From Undaria pinnatifida (taxonomy: Eukaryota > Sar > Phaeophyceae > Laminariales > Alariaceae): DNA of 64,000 nucleotides. Within the stretch, counting starts at the first letter, position 1, and every line of letters begins with the position of its first letter. The stretch spans positions 12,421,701-12,485,700 of the forward strand of contig JABAKD010000013.1 of the NCBI GenBank assembly GCA_012845835.1, written 5' to 3'. The notes under the pieces are model-generated. The model had not been told where the DNA came from, made no database searches, and worked only from the letters and a program-made list of their open reading frames with translations. Positions 21,001 through 26,399 of the stretch are shown one piece after another. A program made the translations under genes and the position numbers.

Positions 21001-21407
21001 TCTTAAGCGACGAGTTTCAGAAAAATATAGCCTCACCCCGGGCGTAGCATGCGTCTGGTCGCCTTCATGCCCGCGCCGCGCGCATCTGACGCTGCCTCTC
21101 CGTCGCCGCCCCTTCGCTTCGTCGCGTGTTTGTGCGTGTTATATATGCTCGGGGTTTCATCTATTATATGGATGCCTTATTTTTGTGCGGGGGGGGGTCT
21201 ATTTTTTTCCTGGGCGTTTTCTCAATCGGCCACAAACGCGCCAGCTACGTGGAGCGGGAGTTCTCAGACGAGACGTCGAAGATTTTCCCGGATTGCAAGA
21301 TCTGGGTAACGAACCGTTACCAACATTCTGGCCTAAGGGAAGACGGGGAGAAGATTCTGGACACCCTGCTTGGCATGACGCGTGGGGAGGTCGAGCTCCC
21401 ATCGTAA
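1..21407 (+). CDS. Proline iminopeptidase (S33 family), nine 3' exons, 5' end outside window
   Basis: Gene-level entry. Exons: 1-90, 413-487, 866-1024, 2565-2642, 13748-13936, 15195-15326, 18733-18799, 20245-20413 and 21245-21407. All introns are GT-AG and phases match at every junction; the exons sum to 1122 nt, 373 residues plus stop. The product should remove N-terminal proline from peptides by serine-hydrolase chemistry; no signal peptide can be judged because the N-terminus is missing. Seen: LDQRGTGRS (exon 1), nucleophile elbow GQSFGG (exon 3), VYRATY and RYPGDID (exon 4), LHYLLENAF (exon 5), NPLYAIMHE (exon 6), EMIYRWMF (exon 8), YYDDIYV across exons 8-9 (probable catalytic Asp) and YQHSGLR (probable catalytic His). 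From family knowledge, this motif order matches the ~430-residue actinobacterial (Streptomyces) iminopeptidases rather than the shorter Xanthomonas type. The host of an 11.1-kb intron with a Copia element, the gene otherwise looks intact. Confidence 0.9.
91..412 (+). repeat. Intron 1: GGT/GTT trinucleotide tract
   Basis: Almost the whole intron between about 95 and 345 is a degenerate GGT, GTT and GCT trinucleotide repeat. It stays open in several frames and so produces long Gly/Val shadow frames, which are not coding. It ends with a normal pyrimidine tract and AG at 411-412. Confidence 0.8.
413..487 (+). CDS. Iminopeptidase exon 2
   Basis: 25 codons, phase 0 at both ends. It encodes QATFLEHFRADAIVEDCEA, matching the family motif (Y/F)LxHFRADxIVxDxE just before the nucleophile-bearing segment. 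Acceptor CAG at 410-412 follows a C/T-rich tract; donor GTGAGT at 488 is consensus. Confidence 0.9.
866..1024 (+). CDS. Iminopeptidase exon 3, nucleophile elbow
   Basis: 53 codons, phase 0. It encodes WTVLGQSFGGFCLLTYL with the G-x-S-x-G nucleophile, then TGGLPPVGRPPAE, which in the family directly precedes the VYRATY segment carried by exon 4. Acceptor AACAG at 861-865; donor GT at 1025. The last ~50 nt of the exon are also the first unit of a tandem repeat that continues for ~600 bp into the intron, so near-copies of the true donor occur repeatedly downstream. Confidence 0.88.
975..1614 (+). repeat. Minisatellite made from exon 3 end plus donor, about 10 units
   Basis: A diverged unit of about 55-60 bp starts inside exon 3 and repeats to about 1614. 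Its core is CCGTTG...CGCCTGCTGAGGTTAG, then CAAACCCCATAAAT. A longer version that also includes the upstream exon text GGTCTTTTCACAGG recurs near 1225 and 1535, giving a higher-order period of roughly 250-310 bp. The exon 3 donor sits in the core, so most units carry a related GAGGTT or GAGGTC. Confidence 0.85.
1636..2215 (+). repeat. Dispersed repeat family R1, two tandem copies
   Basis: Copies start at about 1640 and 1840. Each reads G-rich tract, GTGTACTCA, a GTATGACCAT segment, GCATCCCTACTATGCCGGGA, then GACGGAGCA. This is followed by a TTCACxxACCAGGCAGAC segment and a short inverted motif around AGCGCCGTGAGGTG. The second copy extends to about 2215 and is homologous over ~380 bp to 59185-59560. 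Both lie in iminopeptidase intron 3. No coding capacity is evident. Confidence 0.75.
2565..2642 (+). CDS. Iminopeptidase exon 4
   Basis: 26 codons, phase 0, encoding VYRATYRRVAERNRRFYKRY then PGDIDK. In actinobacterial iminopeptidases the matching text (VYRATYxRVxxxNxxYYxRYPGDxxR) follows the GGLP motif. Acceptor TCCAG at 2560-2564, donor GTAAAT at 2643. Confidence 0.92.
2664..2828 (+). repeat. Tandem duplication, 82-bp unit x2
   Basis: Units start CTATTGATACGTCAT at 2664 and 2746 and share the text TTGAGGAGTT and ACATCCCACGCAAAC, with a handful of substitutions. Located at the start of iminopeptidase intron 4. Confidence 0.85.
2890..3040 (+). repeat. Dispersed repeat family R2, + copy
   Basis: Contains AAATCGCCCTTGAC, GACCGGAGTAT, CACGCAGCTTGCAAAGATGAG and CTCACAGCTGACGTA in order. 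The same text in either orientation occurs at 13620-13715, 5095-5155, 19700-19745, 21490-21555 and 63305-63440. No terminal inverted repeat or target duplication was recognised. Confidence 0.7.
3540..3670 (-). repeat. Dispersed GGGTCGGGTC-type repeat R5, - copy
   Basis: On the minus strand this reads as successive degenerate units of the form GGGTCGxGTCGGGTC followed by TTCxAAATCTCxCGGGT. It matches 47175-47345 on the plus strand in order and spacing. Function unknown. Confidence 0.55.
3900..4025 (+). repeat. Dispersed repeat R4, homologous to 54827-54937 inverted
   Basis: After a T tract, about 110 bp (GGGGAAAAATAAAGCTTTAG ... TTGCTTTCGCAGCCCAACGCT) reappears as the reverse complement at 54827-54937 with only a few differences. 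There it abuts a Gypsy reverse-transcriptase remnant. It could be part of that element's non-coding sequence or an independent short element. Confidence 0.7.
4026..5094. other. Intron 4 stretch, nothing recognised
   Basis: A/T-richer intronic sequence between repeat R4 and the R2/SINE-like copies. The short open frames here lack family signatures or usable splice pairing, and I see no RNA gene or repeat unit. Confidence 0.5.
5095..5155 (-). repeat. R2 family, partial - copy
   Basis: Text GTTGTGAGATCGAAGATTTT, GTCGAAACTCATCTTTGCAA matches the reverse complement of the R2 core at 2957-3030. It runs directly into the SINE-like repeat that follows. Confidence 0.6.
5140..5455 (+). mobile_element. 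tRNA-derived SINE-like element, copy 1
   Basis: Has a perfect RNA polymerase III B-box-like GGTTCGAGCCC near 5194, a GAGTGCATACC tail of the tRNA-like head, then GGGATTTTTTCTTGTGC, GGAAAGCGCGAGAG, AATGAAGGCATGTACC with a G tract, GAAGCTGGAAAGTA and an A/G-rich tail. The same order occurs in reverse at 56945-57255, which establishes a repeat family of about 310 bp. The A box is poorly resolved. Boundaries are approximate. Confidence 0.6.
5495..5499 (+). other. Copia target-site duplication, left
   Basis: AAGCG immediately before the left LTR is repeated immediately after the right LTR at 12744-12748, the 5-bp duplication expected of LTR-retrotransposon integration. Confidence 0.9.
5500..5899 (-). 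repeat. Copia 3' LTR (left in window)
   Basis: 400 bp with TGTTTG/CAAACA ends; matches 12344-12743 throughout. On the element's own strand this is the downstream LTR. An ORF-like stretch within it is a shadow of LTR sequence, also present in the other LTR. Confidence 0.95.
5900..6658 (-). other. Copia 3' non-coding region with internal repeats
   Basis: Between the pol stop and the 3' LTR. It holds three copies of a ~50-bp unit (about 5948-6060) each containing TTGCCA-GGTAAAACGGCAA, an inverted TTGCC/GGCAA pair able to form a small hairpin. It also holds at least four copies of a CCCCCCTGTT-like motif (near 5900, 6230, 6275, 6350), which on the element strand are AACAGGGGGG purine tracts resembling the polypurine tract beside the LTR. 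Confidence 0.65.
6659..8011 (-). CDS. Copia reverse transcriptase-RNase H (3' part of pol)
   Basis: Begins in the text VRAKARLVARGFGQ, the conserved start of the Copia reverse-transcriptase domain. It shows YFETYSP, LYGLKQASRQWH, the catalytic VVHVDDI (normally YVDD), the RNase H segment DADYAHEANDRRSVSGG, STEAEYVAM and the KHIDVRHHFLRE tail. 450 residues from the first in-frame Met. The same reading frame continues upstream without shift to a TAG at 8084-8086, and the codons between (ISAKWVYSWK) are conserved reverse-transcriptase text. The Met start is therefore probably not used and this is the C-terminal half of an interrupted polyprotein. Confidence 0.9.
   Translation of the reverse strand: MRAKARLVARGFGQRAGVDYFETYSPCPSVASIRLLAAIACELELDLCHFDAEQAFVQSELSEDVYMRLPKGCGSMSGKVVKLCRSLYGLKQASRQWHHHLVRGMRGLGFEQCEADACVMRLVEAGAVSIVVVVHVDDIFTMGLKSRCDKFCEDLNQFVPINNLGELRWYAGCRFSRDWDAGKLTISQQVFAESTVAKFGVTRGKSIPAVVDLKLEVFDHDEPDVDEPFRSLVGHLMWLANQTRPDILNAVRAVARYSAAPKLLHWQAALHIVMYIKSTSSYGITFQRGLSDGVQLELYVDADYAHEANDRRSVSGGVIMCAGACVSFYSRTQKSVTLSSTEAEYVAMATGFRETIFMRYLWSFIFPDRDVGCTTVKEDNQGAIHLAKNPVTTPNSKHIDVRHHFLRERVANGEFEVVHVASTLQHADFLTKPLHTEAFRFHRNFVMNLW
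8084..12295 (-). CDS. Copia Gag-protease-integrase polyprotein
   Basis: 1403 residues from ATG at 12295. In order: N-terminal coiled coil with AERDAT repeats (about 1-60); Gag domain (about 80-320); eight or nine RPYGQQQQ-type Gln-rich repeats (about 330-445); two CCHC zinc knuckles, CGRCGALGHKSDIC and CSTCGAYGHMARQC (about 508-545); six WDGGGVGGGAQQ repeats (about 595-675); protease with IGDSAAS in place of the usual DSG/DTG (about 750); integrase HHCC with HCSLGH and CDGC (about 885-920); integrase core with ADLAGP, RTDNASEF and GRVERK supplying D, D and E (about 950-1047). It ends at TAG 8084-8086 inside what should be continuous pol. Confidence 0.92.
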   Translation of the reverse strand: MAEEAELLRQQLEEVSINLAQRDATLAERDATVAERDAALSAERALRMSAEAAVQSGTAGGSGRPMQQASAGQPVPEPDYRHHQTPPALILSSQNSMRVPKFDGRSQLHLWSHRFQAFLTARGLIGALEPTSDPIRIAGGLGGMEERNRSIYLHGQQRVEKCEKAWEFLMEAMQGQPVEERMHAAGSVEGAWKAVMAWYQPQGDAERDHLEKDFENIEMQGDEDPKLFFARAEGKLNVLSTLGIRKSDRDVVRILTRRLPSEFYDVEQRTSLLRPGLTRSEMEGIVRTSHANRKTKELEERKLAAVVSMAAAPLADPHALAVGGGFQGRLGAGQQQQQQRSYGQQQLQQQRPYGQQQQQQQRPYGQQQQQQQRPYGQQQQQQQRPYGQQQQQQQRPYGQQQQQQQRPYGQQQQRQQRPFGQQQQLQQRPYGQQQQQQLGGGQQQQRGGADHSYQHQQQQQQHPPQPQQQPQHQLRPGGNGGAGNTGSGWYQPESPPPPGASMGEVYKCGRCGALGHKSDICRAPNAFSGVCSTCGAYGHMARQCRTAPPTRMHANIVAAPPHGPPPPQEHYSSTPPPPPPGAWPQHQTGFVIHGDALDGGGMGGGVQQWDGGGVGGGAQQWDGGGVGGGAQQWDGGGVGGGAQQWDGGGVGGGAQQWDGGGVGGGAQQWDGGGVGDDGQPKPRSGGAGGAYEGGPLSSTIDSQAPASSEQQVEWPTLFVAHLTSLGKWHALSVGGGLVRPTRPGSKILIGDSAASIHCTGDSALFYNKRPPAPDEKYLIIGDGKKMEIQFFGCVDVVMHCAEDVAVTLRNVAFVPGVPFDLCSFNVIQEEHVITLDHEGAHMLDGRVFFRKEKFGNYVEATRVARHEKPPALAAAVLRPGRQRWIDINDLHCSLGHAHDTVLRETARQMGINVTGRLGYCDGCAGGKGIRKAVAKSTSCRAEKRMQRLYADLAGPMPTSTGGARYCLMIVDDATNMGWPVFLPDKSAATVTLGFRTFLAAVNAYGQPECLRTDNASEFTNAEFQRLMVDNNIRREFTSVDGPKRNGRVERKLALVAEGGHAAFLEFQTMFDGVEFPAKALNYERTWPEAWTWMCDALNLMARVDEKPGMMCSFEKFHGRPYRGPVLPYMMPGRHKVKRAAKSEPKGEPCFYLNSGNDHASDCSKIMLSPSGIASYSTDVTWGYRRAPFGGGTAIAGSPSPAKGGAVSDPAQQSQAPRGFEVWYQPSTPSTGVTPESSPTPLPAASSVPQQQKPTSATVASPESLPVFIPPAPPATVAPPESSPAPPPSVEVPVQQQQQPRVSPAVTRSAARQRGGLGPQHGFVSMLAARENIAMIIADQSPPHMPAPELPSCPASELVTPDSYREACEDEHGDVWFDAMDTEFDGLYRAGTFGAVVDKRCGDT
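12344..12743 (-). repeat. Copia 5' LTR (right in window)
   Basis: Partner of 5500-5899 with the same length and ends; followed by target duplication AAGCG at 12744-12748. It should hold the element's promoter on the minus strand; no TATA-type element was assigned. Confidence 0.95.
12879..13010 (+). repeat. Dispersed repeat R3, copy 1
   Basis: Shares CTCTAGGCAGTAGGAGGC, CGGCACGGACACTG, TGCTGGATGTA and ATGGGTGGAAA in order with 41155-41300 (same orientation) and in part with 39285-39365 (reverse). No ends identified. Confidence 0.7.
13620..13715 (+). repeat. R2 family, + copy
   Basis: CATCACGCAGCTCGCAAGGT, a duplicated GACCACTCGA block and ATTCACAGCTGACGTA parallel 2957-3025. It lies 30 bp upstream of the exon 5 acceptor. 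Confidence 0.65.
13748..13936 (+). CDS. Iminopeptidase exon 5
   Basis: 63 codons, phase 0. Encodes KVELPAGGVLTPGRFLQLG and GFESLHYLLENAFD, then LSFSFLRE. This is the family's helical cap region (LPxGxxLTxRRFQxLG, LHYLLExAF). Acceptor TTTTCAG at 13741-13747 closes the 11.1-kb intron 4; donor GTGTGT at 13937. Confidence 0.92.
14510..14612 (+). repeat. 18-bp minisatellite GGTCTTATCTCCAYSATT, about 6 units
   Basis: Six units of period 18 in iminopeptidase intron 5. Related GGTCTTATCTC units recur at 17765-17925. The minus-strand open frame (EIRPMM repeats) is a shadow of this array. Confidence 0.8.
14640..14820 (-). repeat. R1 family, - copy
   Basis: Reverse-complement match to 1836-2010: GCGACTCGCCGAATACCTC, GCGCTTCGCGCTTGGTGCAC, CAGCCTGGTCGGTGAAAA and a terminal GAGTGAGTACACCCC. 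A G/C tract lies at the GTGTACTCA end, as in the other copies. Confidence 0.7.
14926..15160 (-). repeat. Three tandem R1-end units separated by poly-C
   Basis: Units starting CTCCGxCTCGAAGGGATGCG at 14929, 15007 and 15083 (about 76-bp period). Each ends AAGxCAAACAACAxATG and is followed by 10-18 consecutive C. The array finishes ~35 bp before the exon 6 acceptor. Confidence 0.8.
15195..15326 (+). CDS. Iminopeptidase exon 6
   Basis: 44 codons, phase 0. Encodes YDTNPLYAIMHESIYLSGDG then GWSAETVLAEDPE, matching the family's NPLYALLHExIYxxG and WxAExV text. Acceptor CTGCAG at 15189-15194, donor GTACGG at 15327. Confidence 0.92.
15718..15912 (+). repeat. Long polypurine (A/G) tract in intron 6
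   Basis: About 195 bp almost purely A and G with scattered C on the plus strand. Such homopurine stretches can favour triplex structure; here it only generates Lys/Glu and Phe/Leu shadow frames. Confidence 0.8.
16865..17255 (+). repeat. Minisatellite, ~36-bp unit with alternating types
   Basis: About ten units of the form GCGTTAGTG-C(T/G)GTGC(C/T)C-TTTAGTGCGGGTCCCC. Units with CTGTGCCC and CGGTGCTC largely alternate, giving a dimeric ~72-bp higher-order period. Lies in iminopeptidase intron 6; the open frames across it are repeat artefacts. Confidence 0.85.
17755..17930 (+). repeat. GGTCTTATCTCTACTATGG-type units
   Basis: Degenerate units of the 14510-14612 minisatellite, including three closely spaced TGGTCTTxAATCG copies and a duplicated GACAAGCCGATT. 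Same intron series. Confidence 0.6.
18190..18325 (-). repeat. R1-end unit with poly-C
   Basis: GCTCCGTCTCGAAAGGGATG, AAATGACTAAGGCAAGCAAC and ATGAGTACGCCCCC, then CTTAACATGCCCCC units. It matches the tandem units at 14926-15160. Confidence 0.7.
18378..18732 (+). repeat. Tandem decoy copies of exon 7 acceptor
   Basis: The text CGGAACAG-(A/G)TGGCCTTAGCGTTCGAC spanning the true exon 7 acceptor at 18725-18750 is preceded by related copies at 18378, 18513, 18550 and 18668. Each sits behind a T-rich tract. The copies at 18378, 18550 and 18725 share additional flanking text and are spaced 172 and 175 bp, indicating a ~173-bp unit duplicated twice. The 18378 and 18550 copies keep the AG and the first codons. 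Confidence 0.85.
18733..18799 (+). CDS. Iminopeptidase exon 7
   Basis: 67 nt, enters phase 0 and leaves with one base (completing an Ala codon with exon 8). Encodes VALAFDWEGSLEEGCARPAY then MV. The family has FxFD...P(L/V)xxTGEM(I/V)YPWMF here, so the join to exon 8 EMIYRWMF is as expected. Acceptor GAACAG at 18727-18732, donor GTGAGA at 18800. The frame also stays open past the donor, so a longer shadow frame exists. Confidence 0.85.
19140..19640 (+). repeat. Tandem ~115-125-bp repeat rich in TCGATA palindromes
   Basis: About four partial units carrying ACTATACATCGAAACTTCGA, CTGCGGTATATCGGAACTTT, CGATACGATATC and TTACGTAGTAATCGAGAGTC. A GGGATGGAGGTAGCTCG segment separates some units. Lies in intron 7. 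Confidence 0.8.
19700..19745 (-). repeat. R2 family fragment
   Basis: GCAGCTGTGAGATCGAAGAT and TTGTCGAAACTCAT match the copy at 5095-5155. Confidence 0.55.
19799..19882 (+). pseudogene. Decayed duplicate of iminopeptidase exon 8
   Basis: The acceptor GCAG at 19795-19798 is followed in the same phase by VETIYGGILDSTYYNLSKLK then DGAELS. True exon 8 begins (A)EMIYRWMFDGTYSNLSELND then AAELLA. The first ~85 nt align without gap; the remainder of the exon is replaced by ATTC/TTTG microsatellite. WMF, a conserved family motif, is lost. No donor is visible. Confidence 0.8.
19890..20218 (+). repeat. Microsatellites TTCG/ATTC then (TTTG)n
   Basis: Tetranucleotide TTCG/TTCA/ATTC runs to about 20005, then about 40 near-perfect TTTG units to 20218, ending 25 bp before the exon 8 acceptor. 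This array separates the decayed exon 8 copy from the real one. Confidence 0.9.
20245..20413 (+). CDS. Iminopeptidase exon 8
   Basis: 169 nt; two bases complete the split Ala codon, and two bases leave for exon 9. Encodes EMIYRWMFDGTYSNLSELND, AAELLANKKDWPALYD and EVPCAAAVYYDD. The family reads GEMxYPWMF...LxxAAxLLAxxDDWPxLYD...NEVPVAAAVYxDDM. Acceptor CACAG at 20240-20244, donor GTGAGA at 20414. The donor uses the G of an in-frame ATG, so the residue across the splice is Ile rather than Met. Confidence 0.92.
21245..21407 (+). CDS. Iminopeptidase exon 9 and stop
   Basis: Encodes YVEREFSDETSKIFPDCKIW then VTNRYQHSGLREDGEKILDT and ends GEVELPS with TAA at 21405-21407. The family C-terminus reads YVxxxxSxxTAxxIxGLRxWVTNEYxHDGLRxDGxxVLDxLI. 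The His of YQHSG is the likely catalytic His. Acceptor GCCAG at 21240-21244. Confidence 0.92.
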
Positions 21408-21870
21408 CGATTGAAAGGGAGTTGGGTTCAGGAGGGAGGCGCGCCCTGGGGGAGGGGGGGGGTGTACTCTTTTATATAGTGTTTCTAAGAACGTCAGCTG
21501 TGAGTTCGACGAATTTGAAGTCGATGGTCATCTTTACAAGCTGCGTACTGCACCGGTCGCCCCTTTTTAGTAACTCTTGATCACGCATAGCGTTAGTTTT
21601 GAGACAGACCCTCGTTTGTTGCCAAAGACTGATTCTACGATAGCCCCCCCCAAAACGGTGATTTTCTTTAACGAACGTTTCATGGCTGGTCAACACGAGG
21701 AAGGATGCCATGAAAAAACCATCCCCACACATGTCTATGTTCGCAAAGAAGGTCTATCGACGATGACGTCGGGGCGGCAAGGGGCACCGTATTTGCAGGA
21801 GATAAGGCCGGATGTGTTGGTTTCAAAACCGGCGATTTCGTTAAAGAAAAGTTGGGGGGGGGGGCTACCG
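21408..21870. other. 3' flank of iminopeptidase gene
   Basis: Holds an R1-type terminus (G tract plus GTGTACTC at about 21452-21466) and a minus-strand R2 copy at 21490-21555 (CGTCAGCTGTGAGTTCGA, GGTCATCTTTACAAGCTGCG). No polyadenylation signal could be assigned with confidence. Confidence 0.5.
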
Positions 21871-21879
21871 TAGAACGAC

Positions 21880-24030
21880 TCCAAAGCCGGGACGAAGCAG
21901 GTCGGGTTGGGTACCACTCAGGCTGAAAATGCTTGCACCAAGCGCGAAGGGGAGGGAAGGGAAGAACACGCTAGTCTTTGAGGGACAAGGGGGAGGGAGA
22001 CAGACAGACCCGATTGCTCGGGGGAAGGAGGGAAAACGTTTGTGCTGAGACAAGACGTTTGGGATTTGAGGAAAGAAGAGAGCAGAGACAAAAGCGCTTG
22101 GAGCGCTTGGAGAGAAAACCCGAAGGCCAAAGGGGTAAGGGGCACAAACCCAAACACTCCCAAAACATCTCGCGCAATCTTTGCCTGAGGGGCACGGCAG
22201 GCGATCCAACGCGCCAGGGCTACTTTTTGACTTGACAGGTGTAGATCACCAAATATTCGAATCGGGACGTTTTCATATACCAGATACAATATTTTTTTTC
22301 CCACCCTTGATTCACTTGAGTAACGAGGACGCTTGTTCTCTTGAGTAAGTCCCAAGGTTTGTATATCACCATCGCATCCGTTGTGTATCGTCTGTGAACA
22401 AAATAACGCCGCAGAGGGCGAATTTTTAGTGCGATCGGAACATGGTTGTTTCTGCTAGCTGCTGAATGATCAAGGAAAAGCCGCCTATGCGTCCGGCCCT
22501 GGCCTGTGCGCCTCGGTGCGCTTGTCCGCCATCTCGCGTGAGGTATATCATGGTCATCGTCGGGTGGAGTCAAGGCCCGAAGGATGAGGGACCCAAACCC
22601 AAACCCACAAAATGAAGCAATATTTCGCGCCAGGCGATCCAACGCGCCAGGATTTTTTCACTTGATTTGAGTAAAATGGGATTGATTTTGGGGTTTTGGC
22701 GCTGTTCGGGGCCTAAAGGACGATTCGTGTCGAGGCTCTGTCGCTGTGGTAAGAGCGGAAGAAGTGGCACCGAAGTGTCTGTGCAGAACGTTTATGATGG
22801 CTTGTCTAAATAGGGCCAAGGTCAAAGAAAAATGGGGAAACATAAACCGAACCACTCCATTTGAAAGAACACCTTGTAGCATGTTGTTTACCCGAGGAGC
22901 ACCGCCAGGCAATCCAGCACGCGGGGACCACCTCCTACCACTCCTGCCGGACGGGTGTGTATAGCAACCAAAATGTTCGGAATTGAGCTATTTTCTTGCG
23001 TGTGTTGAAAGCGCGTGATTTTTCCACGCTTTTTCACTTGGGTATCGCTTAATCACGCAAGTAACGACAACGATTTTGAGGTTTTGGTGGGGGGTGAAGC
23101 CAAAGTTAGAGGGAGGAGAGACATAAACGTAGTAGACTAAACTCTCCAAAAATGAAGGAATCATTCGTGGGCTTTTTAGCCAGAACGGAGGCACGCCAGG
23201 CAATCCAACATGCCGAGGCCATTTCTTGCAGAGATACAGGTGCATAGCACCAACATAATCGAATCCGGGCATTTTCAGGCGCACTACTGAAAACGGCGCA
23301 ATTTTTTCCACCATTATTCATCTTGAGTAACGAGAACGCTTTAAGTCACTTGAGCAATGATTATGGTTTTGGTGCTGGGTGGAGCCACAGTCAGAGGGGC
23401 GAGGGACACAAAAAAACTCGTAACATTCCAAATGAAGAAATCATTTTGACGGAGTTTTTGCGTGGGGGAGCACGCCAGGCAACCCGACACGCCAGGACGA
23501 CTTCTTGTAGGACATGTGGATAGCAATAAATGATCGAATCCGCGCATTTTTATGCGCGTTCGTACTGAAACGGCGCAATTCTTCCACGTTTATCGATTTG
23601 AGTAACGAGAACGCTTTCTTAGAGTAATGATAATGGTTTGGGGTTTTGGCGCTAGGTTGGGCCAAGGTCAGAGGGATGAACGCGAACCTAAGCACTCCAC
23701 GCGAAGGAATCGTCCACGGACTTTCTATCCATGGAGCACGCCAGGCAATCCAAACACGCCAGGACTATTTCTTGCAAGACACTTATATGGCGCCACATAA
23801 TCGATTCGGGGGCAATCCAACACGCCAGGACTACTTCTTGCACGACACGTGTATGCCACCAAATAATCGAATCGGGGGCATGTTTATGCGTTTGCGTACT
23901 GTAAAACTGCACAATATATTCACGGTTACTGACTTGAGTAACAAGAACGCCTGATCACTCGAGTATCACGCACGGTTTTGGGTTTTTGGGCGCTGCGTGA
24001 GGCCAAGATCAGGGGGGTGGGGAACGCAAA
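21880..24030 (+). repeat. Satellite-like array, ~280-bp diverged unit, about 7 copies
   Basis: Marker text CGCCAGGCAATCCAACACGC recurs near 22190, 22631, 22900, 23190, 23470, 23738 and 23815, mostly 270-290 bp apart. Units also share AATCGAATCGGGxCAT, TTGAGTAACGAGAACGC, TGGTTTTGGGGTTTTGGCGC and CCAAGGTCAGAGGG in order. Spacing is longer between the first units and only ~77 bp between the last two. Short frames across it are not coding. Confidence 0.8.
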
Positions 24031-25614
24031 CCCAAACACTTCACATGCAAGGATAATCATCTCATCCACAGGAACTTTTCGCGCGAGGACTGCATCCCTT
24101 GCCCCCCCGCAGCCCGGGCTGCTTCGTATATGCCCGATGCTGTAACCGCCATTCGATTTGGATGGTTCACCCCTCCGAAGTCCCAAAGCGGGTGGGGGTC
24201 ATCCCTCGGCGGGGATTCAGCGGAAGCTTCTGACAGGTCTCGTCACCCGAGGAGCTCAATATTTCACCCGGAACAAGACCTCGAAGGCACTCGCTCGCGC
24301 TATCCGGCCCAACAACAGTTCTATGCGCTAGCCCTAAAAACAAGTACAATAATGGTGAAAAAAAAAAGTACCAGAACAGCCGGTGGTTCCTCGCATGCGT
24401 GGGGAGCTCAACCGGCCAATAAACAAAAACACTTCACCCCCCCAAAAAATAGCGCGACCCCTACGTACTGTGGGATGGCTCGTAGTTCAACCATGGTATT
24501 TATTTTGCGGTGCCATGACCATCGTCATCACCGTGCTTCGAGGGGATATATCCTCTCGCATATGGCCCGCTTTCGAGCCGTCCTACCACTATTAGTCCCG
24601 AGCATCGTTTCGCATTCTTCAAAACAGCTCAGCGGCAACGCAGACATGCAGAACGTACAGCAAGCAGTACAGTAGTAGCTGCTGGTGCTTTATGCGACGC
24701 GTCCCGAAACACACCCACACCCACACGCATAGACAAGACAGTCACTGCAGCTATGAATATAGCGCAACACAGACACACATCAACTGATAGTACGGCCAGT
24801 GGTTGCTGGCGGTGGTGCTCGTACGGCGCACCAAACCACGCGCACACGCACAAACGCACACCGCGCACAGCAGCAAGCACTATTCGTAGTTACTCGAACC
24901 GTCCTAAATACGTCCCTTCTTCGGGTTGACCGCTACGTTGAGGCAATCTCTGTTGCCCGCATCTCCATTATCACTACCAAAAACTACCACCACCGCCGCC
25001 TCCACCAACCACCCCCACCACCACCCCGTGTACCACAATCACCACCACCACAACCGCCACAGCAGCAGGCGTCGCGCAAACTGTACACGATATTCCCACT
25101 GCAGTAGAGGTTACACGTGCGACCAACCGGCCAGCCTAACGCATAATATATTAATATGTAAACCCAACTTTTGAGTTTCGCGCTTTTCTTCAACGCCTAT
25201 GTACGCAGATTCCCGATATGCCGCCCCCCCCATGAGTACACCCCCCACGCCGTATGCTCACATGACCGATACCCTCCCTCCTCCCGAAAAGCCTCCGCTC
25301 GAAACCCAAAATAATGAAAAAATCACAAGCCTATGCCTGCGACCAACTAGCCAGCCTACTGCGAAAAGTATACATAAACGACGTTTGCCCATTTCTTTAG
25401 CACCTGTACACCCAGATGCCCGTCAAAAAAGCCCCTTACTTCCTCCCGCCCCCCGCCCGCCGGCACATAAAGGCCTAATCTCTATACGCGAAAAACTGAA
25501 AACATTTGAAACATATGAATTTCACAAACCCATTTTAACGATACATGTGTTCTGCGAGAACGAAGATTATGCTCCTCGATGGACCCTACTTTGCGGCACT
25601 CACAACCCAAATTT
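24031..25614. other. Gene-free stretch, nothing recognised
   Basis: Mixed sequence with CA-rich microsatellite at about 24705-24870 and CCA-rich text at 24970-25065. An R1-type terminus in minus orientation (CCATGAGTACACCCC) lies at about 25229. None of the open frames shows a family motif. Confidence 0.4.
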
Positions 25615-25975
25615 ATACGTCGACCACCGCCACACCGCCAGCGCCCCCGCCCCCGCCACCGCCTCATCATCACCGCCACCACCACCACCGCCGCCGCCAC
25701 CACCATCACCACACCACGACCACCGCCACCATCCCAACCCCCACCCTCCCCTCTACCACCACCACAGCTACCACCACTGCCGCCGCTGCTTCAACCACCA
25801 CCATACCGCCAGCGCCCCCGCCACCGCCCCACCGCCCCACCACCACCACCGCCGCCGCCGCCACCACCACCACCACCACCACCACCACCCCCACCCCCAC
25901 CCCCACCCTCCCCTCCACCACAACCACCACCATCGCCACCGCCACTACCGCCACCCCCGCCACCGCTCCTGAGCT
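25615..25975 (+). repeat. (CCA/CCG)n low-complexity tract
   Basis: About 360 bp of CCACCG/CCACCA/CCGCCG units with a partly duplicated ACCGCCAGCGCCCCCGCCAC block (25635 and 25807). Open in several frames on both strands purely because of composition. Confidence 0.9.
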
Positions 25976-26134
25976 TCACGCGACCGCGCATATATATATA
26001 CACATATGCAGCCCCTCCGATGAGACCGCCGTGCGGGATCCTTCGGTGTTCAATTTAGCTGGAGGTACCCCCCTTTTGCCAAGACAGTTGTCCCAGTATG
26101 ACAAACGACGAGGCGAAACGCGAGAAACGGGGGT

Positions 26135-26395
26135 AGCGAGGGGGGTTGGGGGTGGGGGTGGGAGTGGGGGTGGGCATCCGCGCGGGGCTAGGAGTTGGAG
26201 TTGGGGTGGCGTTGGGGTTGGCGTGGGGGGACGGTAGGGGTGGGTGTTGGGGTCGAGGTCGGTGTCGGGGATAATTTCGGCGGAGGTGGGCATCGGGGTT
26301 GGAGTTGGAGTGGAGTTGGGGTGGGGGTGGGGGTGGGGGTTGAGGTTGGGGTTGGGGTTGGGGTGGGGGCGGGGGACAGGGGGGGGGAGGCTACC
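26135..26395 (+). repeat. GGGGTT(G)/GGGGGT tract
   Basis: Dense G runs of 3-5 separated by 1-3 bases over 260 bp on the plus strand, composed of TGGGGGTGGG and TTGGGGTTGG. A strong potential G-quadruplex region. Confidence 0.85.
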
Positions 26396-26399
26396 ACGC

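Noticed and set aside
25199-26237. Pro/His/Thr-rich frames of 160-257 codons
   Set aside because: Composition artefact of CCA/CCG repeats; no ordered segment, start context or splice sites.
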